A stretch of DNA of 64,000 nucleotides from Ahaetulla prasina (lineage: Eukaryota > Chordata > Lepidosauria > Squamata > Colubridae). The notes beneath the pieces are model-generated. The model ran no database searches, was not told the DNA's origin, and saw only the letters and a list, made by a program, of their open reading frames with translations. Shown one piece after another: positions 34,541 to 45,999 of this stretch (position 1 is its first letter; each line of letters begins with the position of its first letter). A program made the position numbers and the translations under genes. The stretch spans positions 56,059,409 to 56,123,408 of the forward strand of contig NC_080546.1 in the NCBI RefSeq assembly GCF_028640845.1. The letters are read 5' to 3'.

Positions 34541-34677
34541 ATCCCTTGTGTGTCCAATCACACTTGGCCAATAAAGAATTCTATTCCATTCCATTCCATT
34601 CCATTCCATTCCATTCCATTCTATTCTATTCTATTCTATTCTATTCTATTCTATTCTATTCTATTCTATTCTATTCT
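34541..34677 (+). repeat. LINE 3' tail expanded into a (ATTCC)n/(ATTCT)n microsatellite
   Basis: CCTTGTGTGTCCAATCACAC then TTGGCCAATAAAGAATTC is the last 40 bases of the 'L3'-type LINE. It passes directly into about 100 bp of ATTCC and then ATTCT units (34578-34677). This is the longest such tail in the window. Confidence 0.85.
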
Positions 34678-34812
34678 CGATCCCCTTGCAGATACTATTG
34701 TATCCTAAAGTTACAGAAAAGAACTAAAGAAAAAACCCGTAAAGCATTGTAGATTTCATGACGATATTTTTTCAAGAATCAAGGCAAATGTGTGTGTTTG
34801 TGTGTGAGTATG

Positions 34813-34873
34813 TGGATGGATGGATGGATGGATGGATGGATGGATGGATGGATGGATGGATGGATGGATGGAT
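34813..34873 (+). repeat. (GGAT)n microsatellite
   Basis: About 15 uninterrupted GGAT/TGGA units, followed by a short (CAGA)n. Confidence 0.95.
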
Positions 34874-36375
34874 ATACAGACAGACAGACCTGAGTGGTGA
34901 ACAAGTATTCATTAATTCCCCTATTATTAGAGAAAGAAATAGTGTCAATAAAAACTAAAACGTAAAGGTGACCTTTACAAAAAGATGAGCAATTTCAGAC
35001 AAATAGTTGTGAAGATTTTAAAGTTAGCTTCCTTTCAGTTCTGATTGTTGTTCTTATTGTCAGAAATGTGTCTGTAACTTTATTGTTTCAGGACAGAATT
35101 GGATGACATTTGCAGGCATCAATACATCCAACTAAAGTTTTGACAGATAGATTGGAGATTTTATACAAAGAGAGTTTACCTAAACTGAGGAAACTATTCA
35201 CTCAGTTGTGTCTTGTCTGTTGATTTAACAGAAAGCAAGAGTGGAGTGAGTAATTCAAGACAGATTATTATATAATAGTCAGCTTACTATACAGGGTGCT
35301 GATGTCTGTAAATACAGCTGACAGTTAACTGACTTCCTTCCCTCCCCCCCAACTCCTTCCATCCTGGCATTTTATAATATGCAGTTGAAGCAATGATGGT
35401 GAAGCATTATTAGAGAAGATACTTTCTGTTGGTGGTTCTTTGCATCTTCAGATACTAATTTGGTAAGAGATGAGAAGATCCACTTGTTTTTCAGATACAA
35501 GGGTCCCCGATTTTCAGCTGTTTTTCAGTGTTTTATTCTGAAATAGAACACTGAAATTGATCCATTGTGCATGAGAAGGTTCATTCTTTCATAAATACAC
35601 TACAAACATGAGGTAGTGTACATAAGCACCAAAGCCAACTGCATTTTAGGACATGCTTTAATATTAATATTTAAACTCCATTTTTTTATTGGTTCAAGTG
35701 CACTATGGAAAACTTACCTGGCTGAAATACATCTTTATTTTGGAGTATTCCTTAGGGAGGATGTGTTTTTTTTTCTCATGAAATTAAGCTTTCCTTACTT
35801 TTGGGGGCATTTGGGGAGGAGTGATTGAATTTCCAAAAGAGATTATTCTGTGTGATGAATTCATGGAAACTGAAGTAATATACAATTTCCATAAGGCAGG
35901 AGAATAATATACAGAATGTGAAATTCCACTAGCATGCATATTATGAACTATGAATTGCAGTTACTTTTAAACAGTTGCTGAGAAAGCATATAAATATCAG
36001 ATTTATTTCAACTTAAATCATGTATACTATACCCATCTGGCACGTACCAAGTTCTTCTACTTTAAGTAGCTAACTATGCAACAAAGATTTTCTGTACAGA
36101 TGCTTTGCTGTGCATGTGTTTTGTGATATGTATGATGTGCATGTCACCAATATTTAATACATTTATTGTCATACATTGTATAATGTTGTTTAATAAAGCC
36201 AGCATATCATTCTGTATCTAACTAGAGCAATAGTAAATGATTGTCAGGCCCACTAGGTAGACAGGCCTCCTGGGTAGGCTGAAACTACTATTATTGAGAG
36301 ATAAGAGAATCTTACAAGTCTGACTGTGCTTTACGTTCTTGTCTCCAGCTTCTTATACTCCATTGAATATAAGAA
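34874..36375. other. Unassigned DNA
   Basis: No gene or repeat recognised. Confidence 0.55.
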
Positions 36376-36830
36376 TATCCTTCTTATTTATTTCATTATT
36401 TTTTTAAAAAAATTAAATTGTCACCTATGTGTATATGGTGACTCAAGGTGGCTTACAGGGATATAAAAACATCATATATAAAAAATAATACCAATAAAAT
36501 AAATTAATAAAATAATAAAATAATATAATAGACCCCCATCCCTCACCCTGTGACAACATACAAGCCATTTAACAGAGTCCATTCCACTCTGGGTTCTTCC
36601 AGGCCTGCTGGCAGAACCAGATGTTCAGCACCTTCCAGAAGAATGTTAGAGTGGGCGCCATTCTAATTTCTGGGGAAATGATGTTCCAGAGAGAGGTAGC
36701 CACGATGGAAAAGGCCATTCTTCTAGGTCCCACCAGGTGTATCTCCCTAGGGGATGGGACACACAACATTCCTTGGCTTCCCACTTATACTCTGCCTGAT
36801 CCACTTTCAAATGTTTTCTCATTATTCTGG
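36376..36830 (-). mobile_element. CR1-group LINE, ORF2 C-terminus and 3' end
   Basis: Minus-strand frame 36784-36569 reads PREIHLVGPRRMAFSIVATS, then LWNIISPEIRMAPTLTFFWK. It has the same plan as the CR1 tail at 30900-31068 (REGL-AFSVGAPTLWNELPPG) but belongs to another subfamily. The 3' UTR ends near 36380 with TAAGCCACCTTGAGTCACC and an A-rich tail. Confidence 0.65.
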
Positions 36831-37040
36831 CTTTGAAAAATGCTCCTCCTCCCCCCTTTTTTTTTCTTCAGAAATATTTTGTGCATATCTCCATCAGGGT
36901 CATCTTCCTTATTCTCTATATCAATAGTTGTCAGGAGAATAACAATTGCTGATAGGTGTTGTTAAGTTAAAAGGACAAAGGACAAAGTTCTCTTGCCAAC
37001 AAATTAAAAAAGTCAGTAATCTCAACTCCCGCTGGAAGAT

Positions 37041-37676
37041 TACTTACTTTTTGGAGTATAAAATCCACTCCCCCCTGAAAGTGGGTGAAAATTGCAGTGC
37101 ATCTTATACACCGAATGTTGCCAAAGTTCCGCCCACCCACCAGCCCCCCGCCCCCCCTTTGGCTGTTTTAGGCATCTGCATGCTCCATTTTAGACCTGTT
37201 CCAGGCTGCGGGGATCACCACAGCATATCGCCACTGATCACCACCTATGTGTGTCGCATTTATGGCCTCTGCGCACACCATTTTTGGTCTCTGTGCATCA
37301 CATTTTTGGCCAGTTCCAGGCAGTGGGGATCGATGCTGGACTGGCTGAAAATGTGACTCGCGGAGGCAGAAAATGTGATGCGTTGATGCCGAAAACATGA
37401 CGAGTGGATGCAGTGATGGGCTGTGGTGATCTCCGCAGCCTGGAACAGTGGAATTCCAAAAGGCCGATAAACTGCCAATCAGCTGCTCATGCTGAATCAG
37501 GCTGTGATAACGTGCTGAAGTTGATGAAGCTGTTTGCTGTTTGCTCAAGGATGCTAGCCAGATGGATACTGATGGATGCTTGTAGGCTGAGGCAGATTTT
37601 TTTTTCTTGTTTTCCTACCCAAAAACTAATGTGTGTCTTATACTCTGGAGTGTCTTATACTCTGAAAAATACGGTA
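37041..37676. mobile_element. DNA-transposon-like element with inverted ends
   Basis: The left end TACTTACTTTTTGGAGTATA and the reverse complement of the right end (TACCGTATTTTTCAGAGTAT) match over about 30 bp with some differences. The inside is GC-rich with partly self-complementary stretches (CCAGGCTGCGGGGATCACC near 37202, CGCAGCCTGGAAC near 37433). No duplication could be fixed at its flanks, so the superfamily is unknown. It is non-coding. Confidence 0.5.
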
Positions 37677-39297
37677 TGTATGTACAGGCAAATACATATT
37701 TATTATCATCGAACACAGTGTTGGTAACCCTAATGAGATAATGAGATAGTACGCAGTGAATGTGACTAAGAGAGATTGTAGGGACACTAGGAGGGAGAAT
37801 AGATATAAATATTTAAATTCTAGAAGATAAGTTATTTGATCATTTAGTCCAATGGTGACAAACCTGAAAACCTGTCTCAGATCATTGAGAGACTTAATTA
37901 ACTCTATGAAAATAAGGGTTAGAAATTCCTCTTCCGTGTTCTATCTTCCTTTACTTGGGTGGGGCTTGACAGTCCATTGAATTCACTTGATTTTACTGAG
38001 CTGAAATAAAATGCACTGCTGACTTTCAAGGCAATAGTATGAAAAAGAAATAAGGTTAGAGAACCTTGAGAGTAAGCAGGATGTATGGTGTCTTGCACAT
38101 GCTGAATCTGTATAACTCCACTGGGCCATTATAATGTTATTGTTTCAAAATATAAGCCTATTATACTCTGCAAATGAATACACTGACATTTTGCTGTATT
38201 GGTTGAAAAGATTAACAGTTCACAAAGCAAACTGCCAAGTGTAGCAAATTAAATACATTAAAATGTGCATGCTTAAAATTCTATACTCCCTCCCCTCCCC
38301 CACTGCAAGCTTACATAGTGTATGGTTTCAAAGGTCCTGGTGACTCAGTTAATAAAGATTCTGTAGTCTGACAACTTTGTAGTTACAATTTAAGCTTGTT
38401 GGCTGGCAGTTAGCTATGACAGGATGTGTTTTTCTAGACTGCTAATAAATAGTGTATATTTGCTGGGACCTTGAAATGTAGCAATGTCACAAAAGAACAT
38501 GACAGGATTATTTTAAGCCTTTGGTAGAACCGCTGAACTACACCTGTTATTGGAATTGAAATGGAAACCAATATTTGAGTGCCATGAGTAGGCCATATAC
38601 CAAAGTTGGATATTTTTTTATCTTGAGAAGGCACACCAAAATATTTAACAAGATTCCTTATATCTGAAATGAAAGAAGTAAACCATTAAGAGGAACTAAA
38701 AATATAGTTGTCCTTTCCCATGCAAATGACTGAAAAATCAGCAATTATCTATCCATTGATATACACATATTATAATAAGATTAGTAGAATACAAATAATG
38801 AATATAGTGCTACAGTACAGCAACTACACTTAAATCAATGGATCGTACACTGAATGATATGCTGGTAGGAAATTATTATGTAATAGCATTAATAGCATCA
38901 TATGGATATCATTAGGATAGATTAGGAATATAAAGTGACCATCTAATTCCATTCCATCCTTTATTTTGTAATTTGAATATCACTAATAAGAATTTGTTTC
39001 AGAAATTTAAAACTTTTAATCTGACCATTGACTATTATGCAAAATTCAAGTACTATTGATCAATTTAACATAATTTCCAAGCAGACCAAGTTTGTTGAAT
39101 TGTATTTGTTTTTACTAGACTTATTTGTGACACCAGTCTTAGTCAAATTGGAACAGTGAGCTGTAGCTAGTATTCTGCTTAAATACTTTGTTGACCCATT
39201 TGTGCCTTTAGAGACTAACTTGAGGGGTTTTTGTGAAAAAATACCCTATTCAGTTTAGATCCTTTGAGAAAAGGATTTGGTTGTTATAGCCACTATC
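37677..39297. other. Unassigned DNA
   Basis: No gene or repeat recognised. The stretch 38300-38450 is mixed in composition and could be conserved non-coding DNA, but this cannot be tested here. Confidence 0.5.
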
Positions 39298-39405
39298 ATC
39301 ACTTTATGTACAATGAGAGCATATGCACCAAGACAAATTCCTTGTGTGTCCAATCACACTTGGCCAATAAAAAATTCTATTCTATTCTATTCTATTCTAT
39401 TTTAT
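39298..39405 (+). mobile_element. LINE 3' tail with (ATTCT)n
   Basis: GAGAGCATATGCACCAAGAC, then CCTTGTGTGTCCAATCACAC and CCAATAAAAAATTCTATTC: the last ~100 bases of the 'L3'-type LINE seen at 1796-2404. Confidence 0.85.
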
Positions 39406-40255
39406 TTAGAATCCATATGTAAACTGGACAAAAAGGACATTAAAAAATATACCTTACCTTATTGCAAAACATATCTAGGAACTAGGTTGCTATGATGAAA
39501 GAAAAAAGTTTTAGGATTTTTTTTTTCTGACAAAGTGATGGCACAAAATTTGCAGAAAGGTTATTTCATTTGTAATATACGGTATAATGTAGATTACTAT
39601 TACTGTTAATATAGGAAAATACACGAACTATTACTTTGCCAAGAAGTTTGTTCCCATTTAATTTACTTTGAAAAGGTGAAAATTAAGAAGTGAGCACAAA
39701 TTGGGGAAGGAAAAATGAAAATGTTCCTTTTTCTAATTCACAGAAGAGGATAGCTTAGCAATATCTTGGGGAAATCTATTCTTCTGTTCTTTATTTTTAA
39801 AATCAATTTAATTAGTCTATAACTGAAACTCCTTTCATACTGAAGGATCCAGTCTGGGTCAGCCATTGAAATCAGAGGTTTTGGACTCATGGTGGAGCCC
39901 ATCTTCAGCAGGGTGTGTGCTGTTGTGTTCTGTGGTAAGTGGATTTTTAGAATTGATTGGGGTGGTTTTTAAGTCATTAACTGTCATGTGCTTGCCTTCT
40001 AAGTATTTATACCCTTTCATACTCACTCAAATTAACATATGGGATCACCACCATCTTGAGTTTCTTCTAAAATTGATCACTTGCCGTGCTATTTCCCTAA
40101 GGCTTAATAGAGATTTTATTTTGTCTAATGTTGCAAATTGTGTTGATTTTTAAAGTAGTGTGTTTTGTAACATAGTCTCCATATGGCTTACATTCTGAAA
40201 TTAAGATTTTGAACACTAAATGGATCTCTTTATGCTAGAAGTTCTTGGTCCTGTC
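39406..40255. other. Unassigned DNA
   Basis: No feature supported. Confidence 0.55.
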
Positions 40256-40256
40256 T

Positions 40257-40390
40257 TATCTTGATTGTTTTCTTGCAGATGTTTCATTACCCATATTAGG
40301 TAACATCATCAGTGTTAGTAATCATCATCTATTGATGATGTTACCTAGTTTGGGTAATGAATCATATACAAGAAAACAATCAAGCTCAGA
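40257..40390. mobile_element. Palindromic repeat with two hammerhead-like hairpins (third subfamily)
   Basis: CTTGATTGTTTTCTTG at 40260 and CAAGAAAACAATCAAG ending at 40384 are outer inverted arms. Inside are two inverted copies of a hairpin motif (40278-40312 minus, 40332-40366 plus). The structure parallels the palindromes at 11.5, 24.8 and 60.9 kb. Confidence 0.6.
40278..40312 (-). ncRNA. Hammerhead-like hairpin, subfamily 3, canonical CTGATGA core
   Basis: On the minus strand: CTGATGA, T, stem GTTACC, loop TAATATG, stem GGTAAT, then GAAACATC. The first box equals the CUGAUGA core of hammerhead ribozymes, and GAAAC is their second core box. There is one extra base before the stem, one G-U pair, and GTC is worn to ATC. 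The partner copy at 40332-40366 reads TTGATGA ... GAATCATA and is more decayed. Confidence 0.5.
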
Positions 40391-40534
40391 GAGAGCAGCA
40401 AGGACCCCTCATTTTAACCCTGAGCTACAAGTATTCTTTTTTTATTGGTATCTATGCATTTGGAGATACATTCGGAGATACATTCTAGAAGATCTTAAAT
40501 CTTCTAGAATGCTATTTTTCAGATATGAGGATTT

Positions 40535-40882
40535 TTACTTATTTATTTTTATTTATTTATTTGATTTTTATACCGCCCTTCTCCCGAAGGACTCAGGGCG
40601 GTGTACAGGCAAAAATAAAACAGATAATACAATGTACAATTTAAAATGTAATTAAAAAACTTATTTTAAAATTAGCCTGAGAAGTAAAAATATACAATAA
40701 ACTAAAAACCCCATTTAAAATTAATTAATAAAAATTTAAAATTAATAAAATTCAATTCAAGCCAGCCCCGCGCGAATGAAAAGATGTGTCTTCAGTTCGC
40801 GACGGAATGTCCGAAGGTCAGGTATTTGGCGTAAACCCGGGGGAAGCTCATTCCAGAGTGTGGGAGCCCCCACAGAGATGAT
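40535..40882 (-). mobile_element. CR1 LINE 3' end
   Basis: Minus strand: TCTGTGGGGGCTCCCACACT, then GAGCTTCCCCCGGGTTTACG, the C-terminal codons and 3' UTR of the 28-31 kb CR1 family. It ends with the hairpin at 40572-40602 and an (AAAT)n tail near 40540. Only about 350 bp remain. Confidence 0.85.
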
Positions 40883-41525
40883 AATATAGGCCAAGCTAAA
40901 GAATTACCTTTCTCAGTAATGGCTTAATGCTACATTTATCTGCCTCTTGATATTAAAAGGTAACTAGACAACAGCCCAAAAAGCCTTGGATTATTAAACA
41001 TGTTAGTAATAATTGGTTATTAGTAGCAACAAGAAATTCTGAAAATGGAAATCTAGGACATATTTCATTATGTTCATCATTACTAAGCATCATGTACAAA
41101 AAAATATATGCTAGTGTGGGTAGCAGCTCTGATGATGCTAGTTAGTGGCACAATAGAAGTAATGTAGATGGGGAAGAACAAAATTTGTTGAAAAAGTAAA
41201 AGGTTATTGAGATCACAACAAATAAAAAAATAAGCATATTTACCTGGAAAGACAGTATAAAATTATAGATCTGAGATGACAAGAACACTGTGAAAAAAAA
41301 TTCTGTCTTCACTGTGCAGTGTTAGATTACAAATTATCAAGTTAGTGATAGTACTTTTGAGATGAGGGGTACCACTGAAATATAATTCTAACATAACCAT
41401 TTGCATAATATATTCTTTTGATCTTAACAAGCAGTAGAAAAGCTTCTGCAACATGGTTTCTTCATGCATCATCATAGCATTATCCTTGGTTATTATTTCC
41501 TCAAAGTATCATTCCAACAGGAATT
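40883..41525. other. Unassigned DNA
   Basis: No feature supported. Confidence 0.55.
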
Positions 41526-42205
41526 GGAGTGAATAGAATAGAATAGAATTTTTTATTGGCCAAGTGCGATTGGACACACAAGGAATTTGGCTTGTTGCAT
41601 ATGCTCTAAGTGTACATAAAACAAAAGATACCTTCATCAAGGTACAACACTTACAACACTTAATGATAGTCCTAGCTTACAAATTGAACACTTAATGATA
41701 CAACACTTAATGATAATCATAGGCTATAAATAAGCAATCAGGAAACAATATCAGTATAAATCATAAGGATACAAGCAACAAAGTTACAGTCATAAGTGGA
41801 AGGAGATGAGTGATGGGAACGATGAGAAGATTAATAGTAGTGAAGATTTAATAAATAGTTTGACAGTGTTGAGAGAATTATTTCTTAACAGAGTGATGGC
41901 GTTTGGGAAAAAACTGTTCTTGTGTCTAGTTGTTCTGGTGTGCCATGCTCTATAGCATCGTTTTGAGGGTAGGCGTTGAAACAGTTTATGTCCAATATGT
42001 GTGGGATCTGTAAATATTTTCACAGCCCTCTTTTTGATTCGTGCAGTATACAGGTCCTCAATGGAAGGCAGGTTGGTAGCAATTGTTTTTTCTGTAGTTC
42101 TAATTATCCTCTGAAATCTGTGTCTGTCTTGTTGGGTTGCAGAACCAAACCAGACAATTATACAGGTGCAGATGAAAGACATTGCTATGAGCGACATTGC
42201 TATGT
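41526..42205 (-). mobile_element. CR1-group ('L3'-type) LINE, 5'-truncated
   Basis: Minus-strand frame 42197-41790 (135 codons) reads VWFGSATQQDRHRFQRIIRT, ATNLPSIEDLYTARIKKRAV and GHKLFQRLPSKRCYRA, then NSFFPNAITLL. It has the same order as 1840-2120. The 3' end with (GAATA)n is at 41526-41552. It is longer and less broken than the other copies. Confidence 0.85.
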
Positions 42206-42420
42206 TGCTTTATGACTTTGGATTTATAATTGTTCTCTTACATGTAGTTTATATGTCACATACTAGACCACAATAATGTAAATAAATACTCAGAAGCTTG
42301 GATAAGAGGCACATTGCACATATGTTTTTGGTACAGTACAATCATAGAGGGGCTGGAAAAGATACATGGGTAGGGGATACCTATCCCAGCTACTTGCTAC
42401 TTCACTGACAGTTTCCCCCA
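42206..42420. other. Unassigned DNA
   Basis: Short spacer without recognisable content. Confidence 0.5.
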
Positions 42421-43265
42421 ATAATTTATTTATTTATTTATTTTTATTGATTTTATTTTGTCACACAGTATATATAAGCATAAGCATAAAATAATTATAC
42501 AATATATAAGTATATATATGTGTATATAATAACTATATTAATTGGCTATAACGAAAGGAAACAATAGGACAGGAACGGTAGGCACACTTATGCTCTTATG
42601 CACGCCCCTTACAGACCTCTTAGAAATGGGGTGAGGTCAATAGTAGACAGTTTTTTGTTGAAACTTTGGGGATTTTGGGAAGAGACCACAGAGTCAAATA
42701 GTTTATTCCAAGCATTAACAACTCTGTTACTGAAGTCATATTTTCTGCAATCAAGATTGGAGCGGTTAACATTAAGCTTAAATCTGTTGCGTGCTCGTGT
42801 ATTGTTGCAATTGAAGCTGAAGTAGTTTCAACAGGAAGGACATTGTAATAGATGATTCTATGAGTTAAACTCAGGTCATGTTGAAGGCAGCGTAGTTCTA
42901 AATTTTCTAAACCCAGGATTTCAAGTCTGGTGGCATAAGGTATTTTGTTGTATTCAGAGGAGTGTAGAACTCTTCTTGTAAAATATTTCTGGACACGTTC
43001 AATTGTATTGATGTCAGAAATGTGGTATGGGTTCCAGACAGTCAAGCTGTATTCAAGAATTGGTCTAGCAAATGTTTTGTATGCTCTGGTTAGTAGTGTA
43101 GTGTTTCTGGAGAAGAAGCTACGCAAGATTAGGTTTATAACTCTTAAAGCCTTTTTTGCGATGTAGTTGCAGTGGGCTTTGGCACTTAGATCATTTGATA
43201 TGAAAACTCCAAGGTCTTTAACAGGGTGGGGGTCATCTGTAAGGTAATGTCCATCAAGCTTGTCT
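42421..43265 (-). mobile_element. CR1-group LINE (family B) 3' end with long ORF2 remnant
   Basis: Minus-strand frame 43300-42620 (226 codons) contains HPVKDLGVFISNDLSAKAHC, AYKTFARPILEYSLTVWNPY, HISDINTIERVQKYFTRRVL and ATRLEILGLENLELRCL. It goes out of frame after NVLPVETTSA through a small deletion. The 3' UTR and tail GTGACAAAATAAAATC lie near 42440-42470. It corresponds to 14535-15455. Confidence 0.85.
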
Positions 43266-43311
43266 AGAATTTGTCTAGAAACCAGTAGGGAAGATTGCAA
43301 ATGTATTAAAA

Positions 43312-43440
43312 TTAGGTATTTATTTATTTAAAAATTTATATAGCCACCCAAATCACAGACTGATGACCCTAGGTAGCTTACAATATTAAAAATACACAAC
43401 ATAAAAACCCATATCCCCCACCACCACCATGGCAGAAGCA
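43312..43440 (-). mobile_element. LINE or SINE 3' tail, CR1-like
   Basis: Minus strand: TAAGCTACCTAGGGTCATCA, then GATTTGGGTGGCTATATAAA and (AAAT)n. This is the common retroposon tail pattern. It is too short to name the family. Confidence 0.45.
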
Positions 43441-44487
43441 ATGTTGTTAACCAGAAAAACATAGATGCTACTTAAATGGGAAGCAACTTAATTAATGAAA
43501 ATATGCCTTGATTAAAAGAGTTTGTCTAATATATAACTTGGCAAGATCTATGTCATGGTCAAATAATTAGTCAAATGCATATATCTGTAATTTAACTTGG
43601 GAAACAAACCCATTTTGCAAAGTTATTTTTTAGGGGGAGGGGGACGCTAAGATCATTGATCTTCTATTATCTGGTCATATCTGAATAGCTGTTAAGATTA
43701 TATGAGATGTAAAGATGTTTTGTTTTTTTATGAGCAAGATTCCTTTTTTTTTCAATATAAATCTTTTCTCTTGTTTCTTATTCATGTTACATATTGTAAG
43801 TGTCATAAAAGAAAAAAAAATCCTAGGTTTTGGTTTTGTGATGAATGATGAAAGTGGTTTTTCTCTTTTATATGAATATGGAGATGAGTCATTTGCCATT
43901 CTCATGCATTTTCTAGCACTTTTCAAGAAACCCTAGGAAATGAAATTAGAGGTGGAAAATAGTATAAGGACTTTAATAGACTTTTTATTAGCCTTTGTTC
44001 ATTTCAGGGTTATTAACCTATTATAAGAATAGGCTATGTTTTTGAATAATTGAAGTCTGTCTTTGCTTAAAGAAAAGAAGTTATTTTTGAGTATCCTTGA
44101 ATTAAAACTATTCAAAAACCAACTCTGTTGTTATTCTTTATGTCAGAAGTTTTGAAGAAAAATCAATTAGGCCTGACCTTTCTATTCTTATTACAATTTA
44201 GGAAAATAGCTTAAGTTAATTCCTAGGATCTTTGTGAAGGGTTAAAATATGTGCCAAAAGTGAGGAAGGGATATTATATGGAAATTTTTTTTTAAAAATT
44301 ACATGGAAGTTGTTTCTAAATGCAAAATTGTGATTCCAAATTCCAAGATGAGGTCACGTTACTCATTACTGATTCTCAGAAGTATTTAGAATCCACAACT
44401 AATGTGAGTGGCTTCAGAAACTGTCAGTGCACAAATTCAGTCTGCTTATTATTTAATGGAAACTTAATTAGTTTTTCACTTTTGAAT
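43441..44487. other. Unassigned DNA
   Basis: No feature supported. Confidence 0.55.
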
Positions 44488-45230
44488 CAGGAGTGAAATC
44501 TAAAAATTTTCCCTACAGGTTCTGTGGGCGTGGATTAATTGGTGGGTATGACTTGGTAATCAGGTGACTGGGTGGGCATGGCCAATAACAATAAATAATA
44601 AAAATAATAAACAAAGTATACAAAACAATAAGAGGTACCAAAAACCAACTTTCACACTTTACACACACACAACACAATTGACTCTCTCACACACACACAC
44701 AAAATGCCACATACAGCTTTGTGAGATTTTGTGTGTTTGTGTAGTTAGAGTGAAAAATTACAGAAACACACCAAATCTCAGAAAGCTGCACAAATATTTT
44801 GTTTTATTATTTTATTTTATTTATATTTTTAGATAAAAGCAGCTAAATTTAAAACTTCCTTAACTTTAAATTGCTATCTCATAAAAAAAAACCTCCTAAA
44901 AAACCCCAATTAACTATTTTTTTAAAGTCCCTCCCTTACCCAATTGAAGGGACAAGGCAGACAGATTGAGTTGCTCACCGATGAGATGGATTGCAGGCAG
45001 GCAGATTGAGTTGCTAGCTGATGCAATTGATTGCAGCAGCCGAAGCAAGGCAGGAATAACAAGCAAGCCCGAAAGAAGCAGCAAGCTGCGAAGTAGGCAA
45101 GTGGGGACAGGCCGATTAGGTGGGCATGAGAGGGTGGCCCAGGGATTTTTGCTACCGGTTGTCTGAACTACCCGCCCCCATTGCTACCAGATCACCCGAT
45201 CCAGTCCGAACCAGGAGCATTTCACACCTA
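44488..45230. mobile_element. Non-autonomous hAT-like element, 743 bp, with perfect 8-bp duplication
   Basis: The left end CAGGAGTGAAAT and the reverse complement of the right end (TAGGTGTGAAAT) match at 10 of 12 positions. TTTTGAAT occurs directly outside both ends (44480-44487 and 45231-45238). Inside are (CA)-rich tracts (44640-44702) and a tandem duplication of about 40 bp around GCAGATTGAGTTGCT (44959-45040). There is no transposase motif. Confidence 0.8.
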
Positions 45231-45238
45231 TTTTGAAT

Positions 45239-45640
45239 AATACAGAAACTGAAACCCAATTATCCTTTAAATTTTTCTTTCTTTTTCTTCATTGAAGCTC
45301 TCCAGTTTCTTTAAAATATATATCTGAGGAAATATGAACTGAAAAATGCATGCATTAGTAAAACTGTGCAATGCAAACAACTTATAGAAATGAGAACTGG
45401 GTAATTAACTAGGTAAAATTGAAAAAAATAAACTTATGTATATAAAATATGTCTCAGTTTTAATAGGAATGATTTACTTGTGGGTATAAGACAAACAACA
45501 ACAAACTTTATTGATTAGTCATTTGACCATATCAAAAACTATAAAGCTAAAACAGAGAAAACAGGATATGTACATAATAAATTGTCACCTCAACAATCAA
45601 TCCCAATCTCTGTGGCCTGTCTTCTTCAAAATGGCCATCA
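45239..45640. other. Unassigned DNA
   Basis: No feature supported. Confidence 0.5.
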
Positions 45641-45644
45641 ACAT

Positions 45645-45999
45645 TGTCAGAGTTTGTTGCAGCACACACAACTAGACAATTATGCAGAATTCAAAACGTC
45701 TTTATATACATAACAACACATAAGGCATACAATGCCCTTGTAGGTTTTTCCACATTGTAGAAAAGAGAAATAGCAAGTACAAACACAGCACAAAATGGAA
45801 ACACAAAATGGAGAAGGCAAAATGGAGGAGGGTGAAGCTAGTGTCCTCAAGCTTATATACAGAACAGTTAAGCCATGCCCAGGCCCCAAACCGTCTCTTA
45901 TGGGCCCATACAACAAATACTATGTTTCAGTTACCAAACAGTCCCCCACTGGCTGTCCTGTTGCTATGCCCCATTTCAGTTCATGAATATACTCTGACA
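45645..45999. mobile_element. Solo LTR, 355 bp
   Basis: The segment begins TGTCAGAGT and ends ACTCTGACA, a perfect 9-bp inverted pair including the canonical TG...CA. The flanks AACAT and AATAT may be a 5-bp duplication with one change. On the minus strand CTGTATATAAGCTT could be a TATA box. No primer-binding site or gag follows directly, and the gypsy gag 390 bp away is probably from another element. It could be of endogenous retroviral or gypsy origin; no protein is coded. Confidence 0.6.

Larger units (their letters stand above)
31905..34545 (-). mobile_element. Older CR1 fragment split by a younger CR1
   Basis: The plus strand reads AGAGTTGGAAGAGATCTTGG, then TCTAGTCCAATCTCTGC (31910-31990), and resumes at 34363 with GTTCCACTGATTAATTCTC, CAGGAAAGTTCTCCTTAG and GCCTTCAGGTGATTTGG. 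This is the complement of a CR1 ORF2 end, matching the fragment at 63270-64000. The younger CR1 32000-34355 lies between. The fragment ends where a LINE tail begins (34541). Confidence 0.75.

Noticed and set aside
34578..34677. (ATTCC)n as satellite DNA
   Set aside because: It begins directly at a LINE 3' end, and the same pattern recurs at four other sites, so it is a tail-seeded microsatellite.
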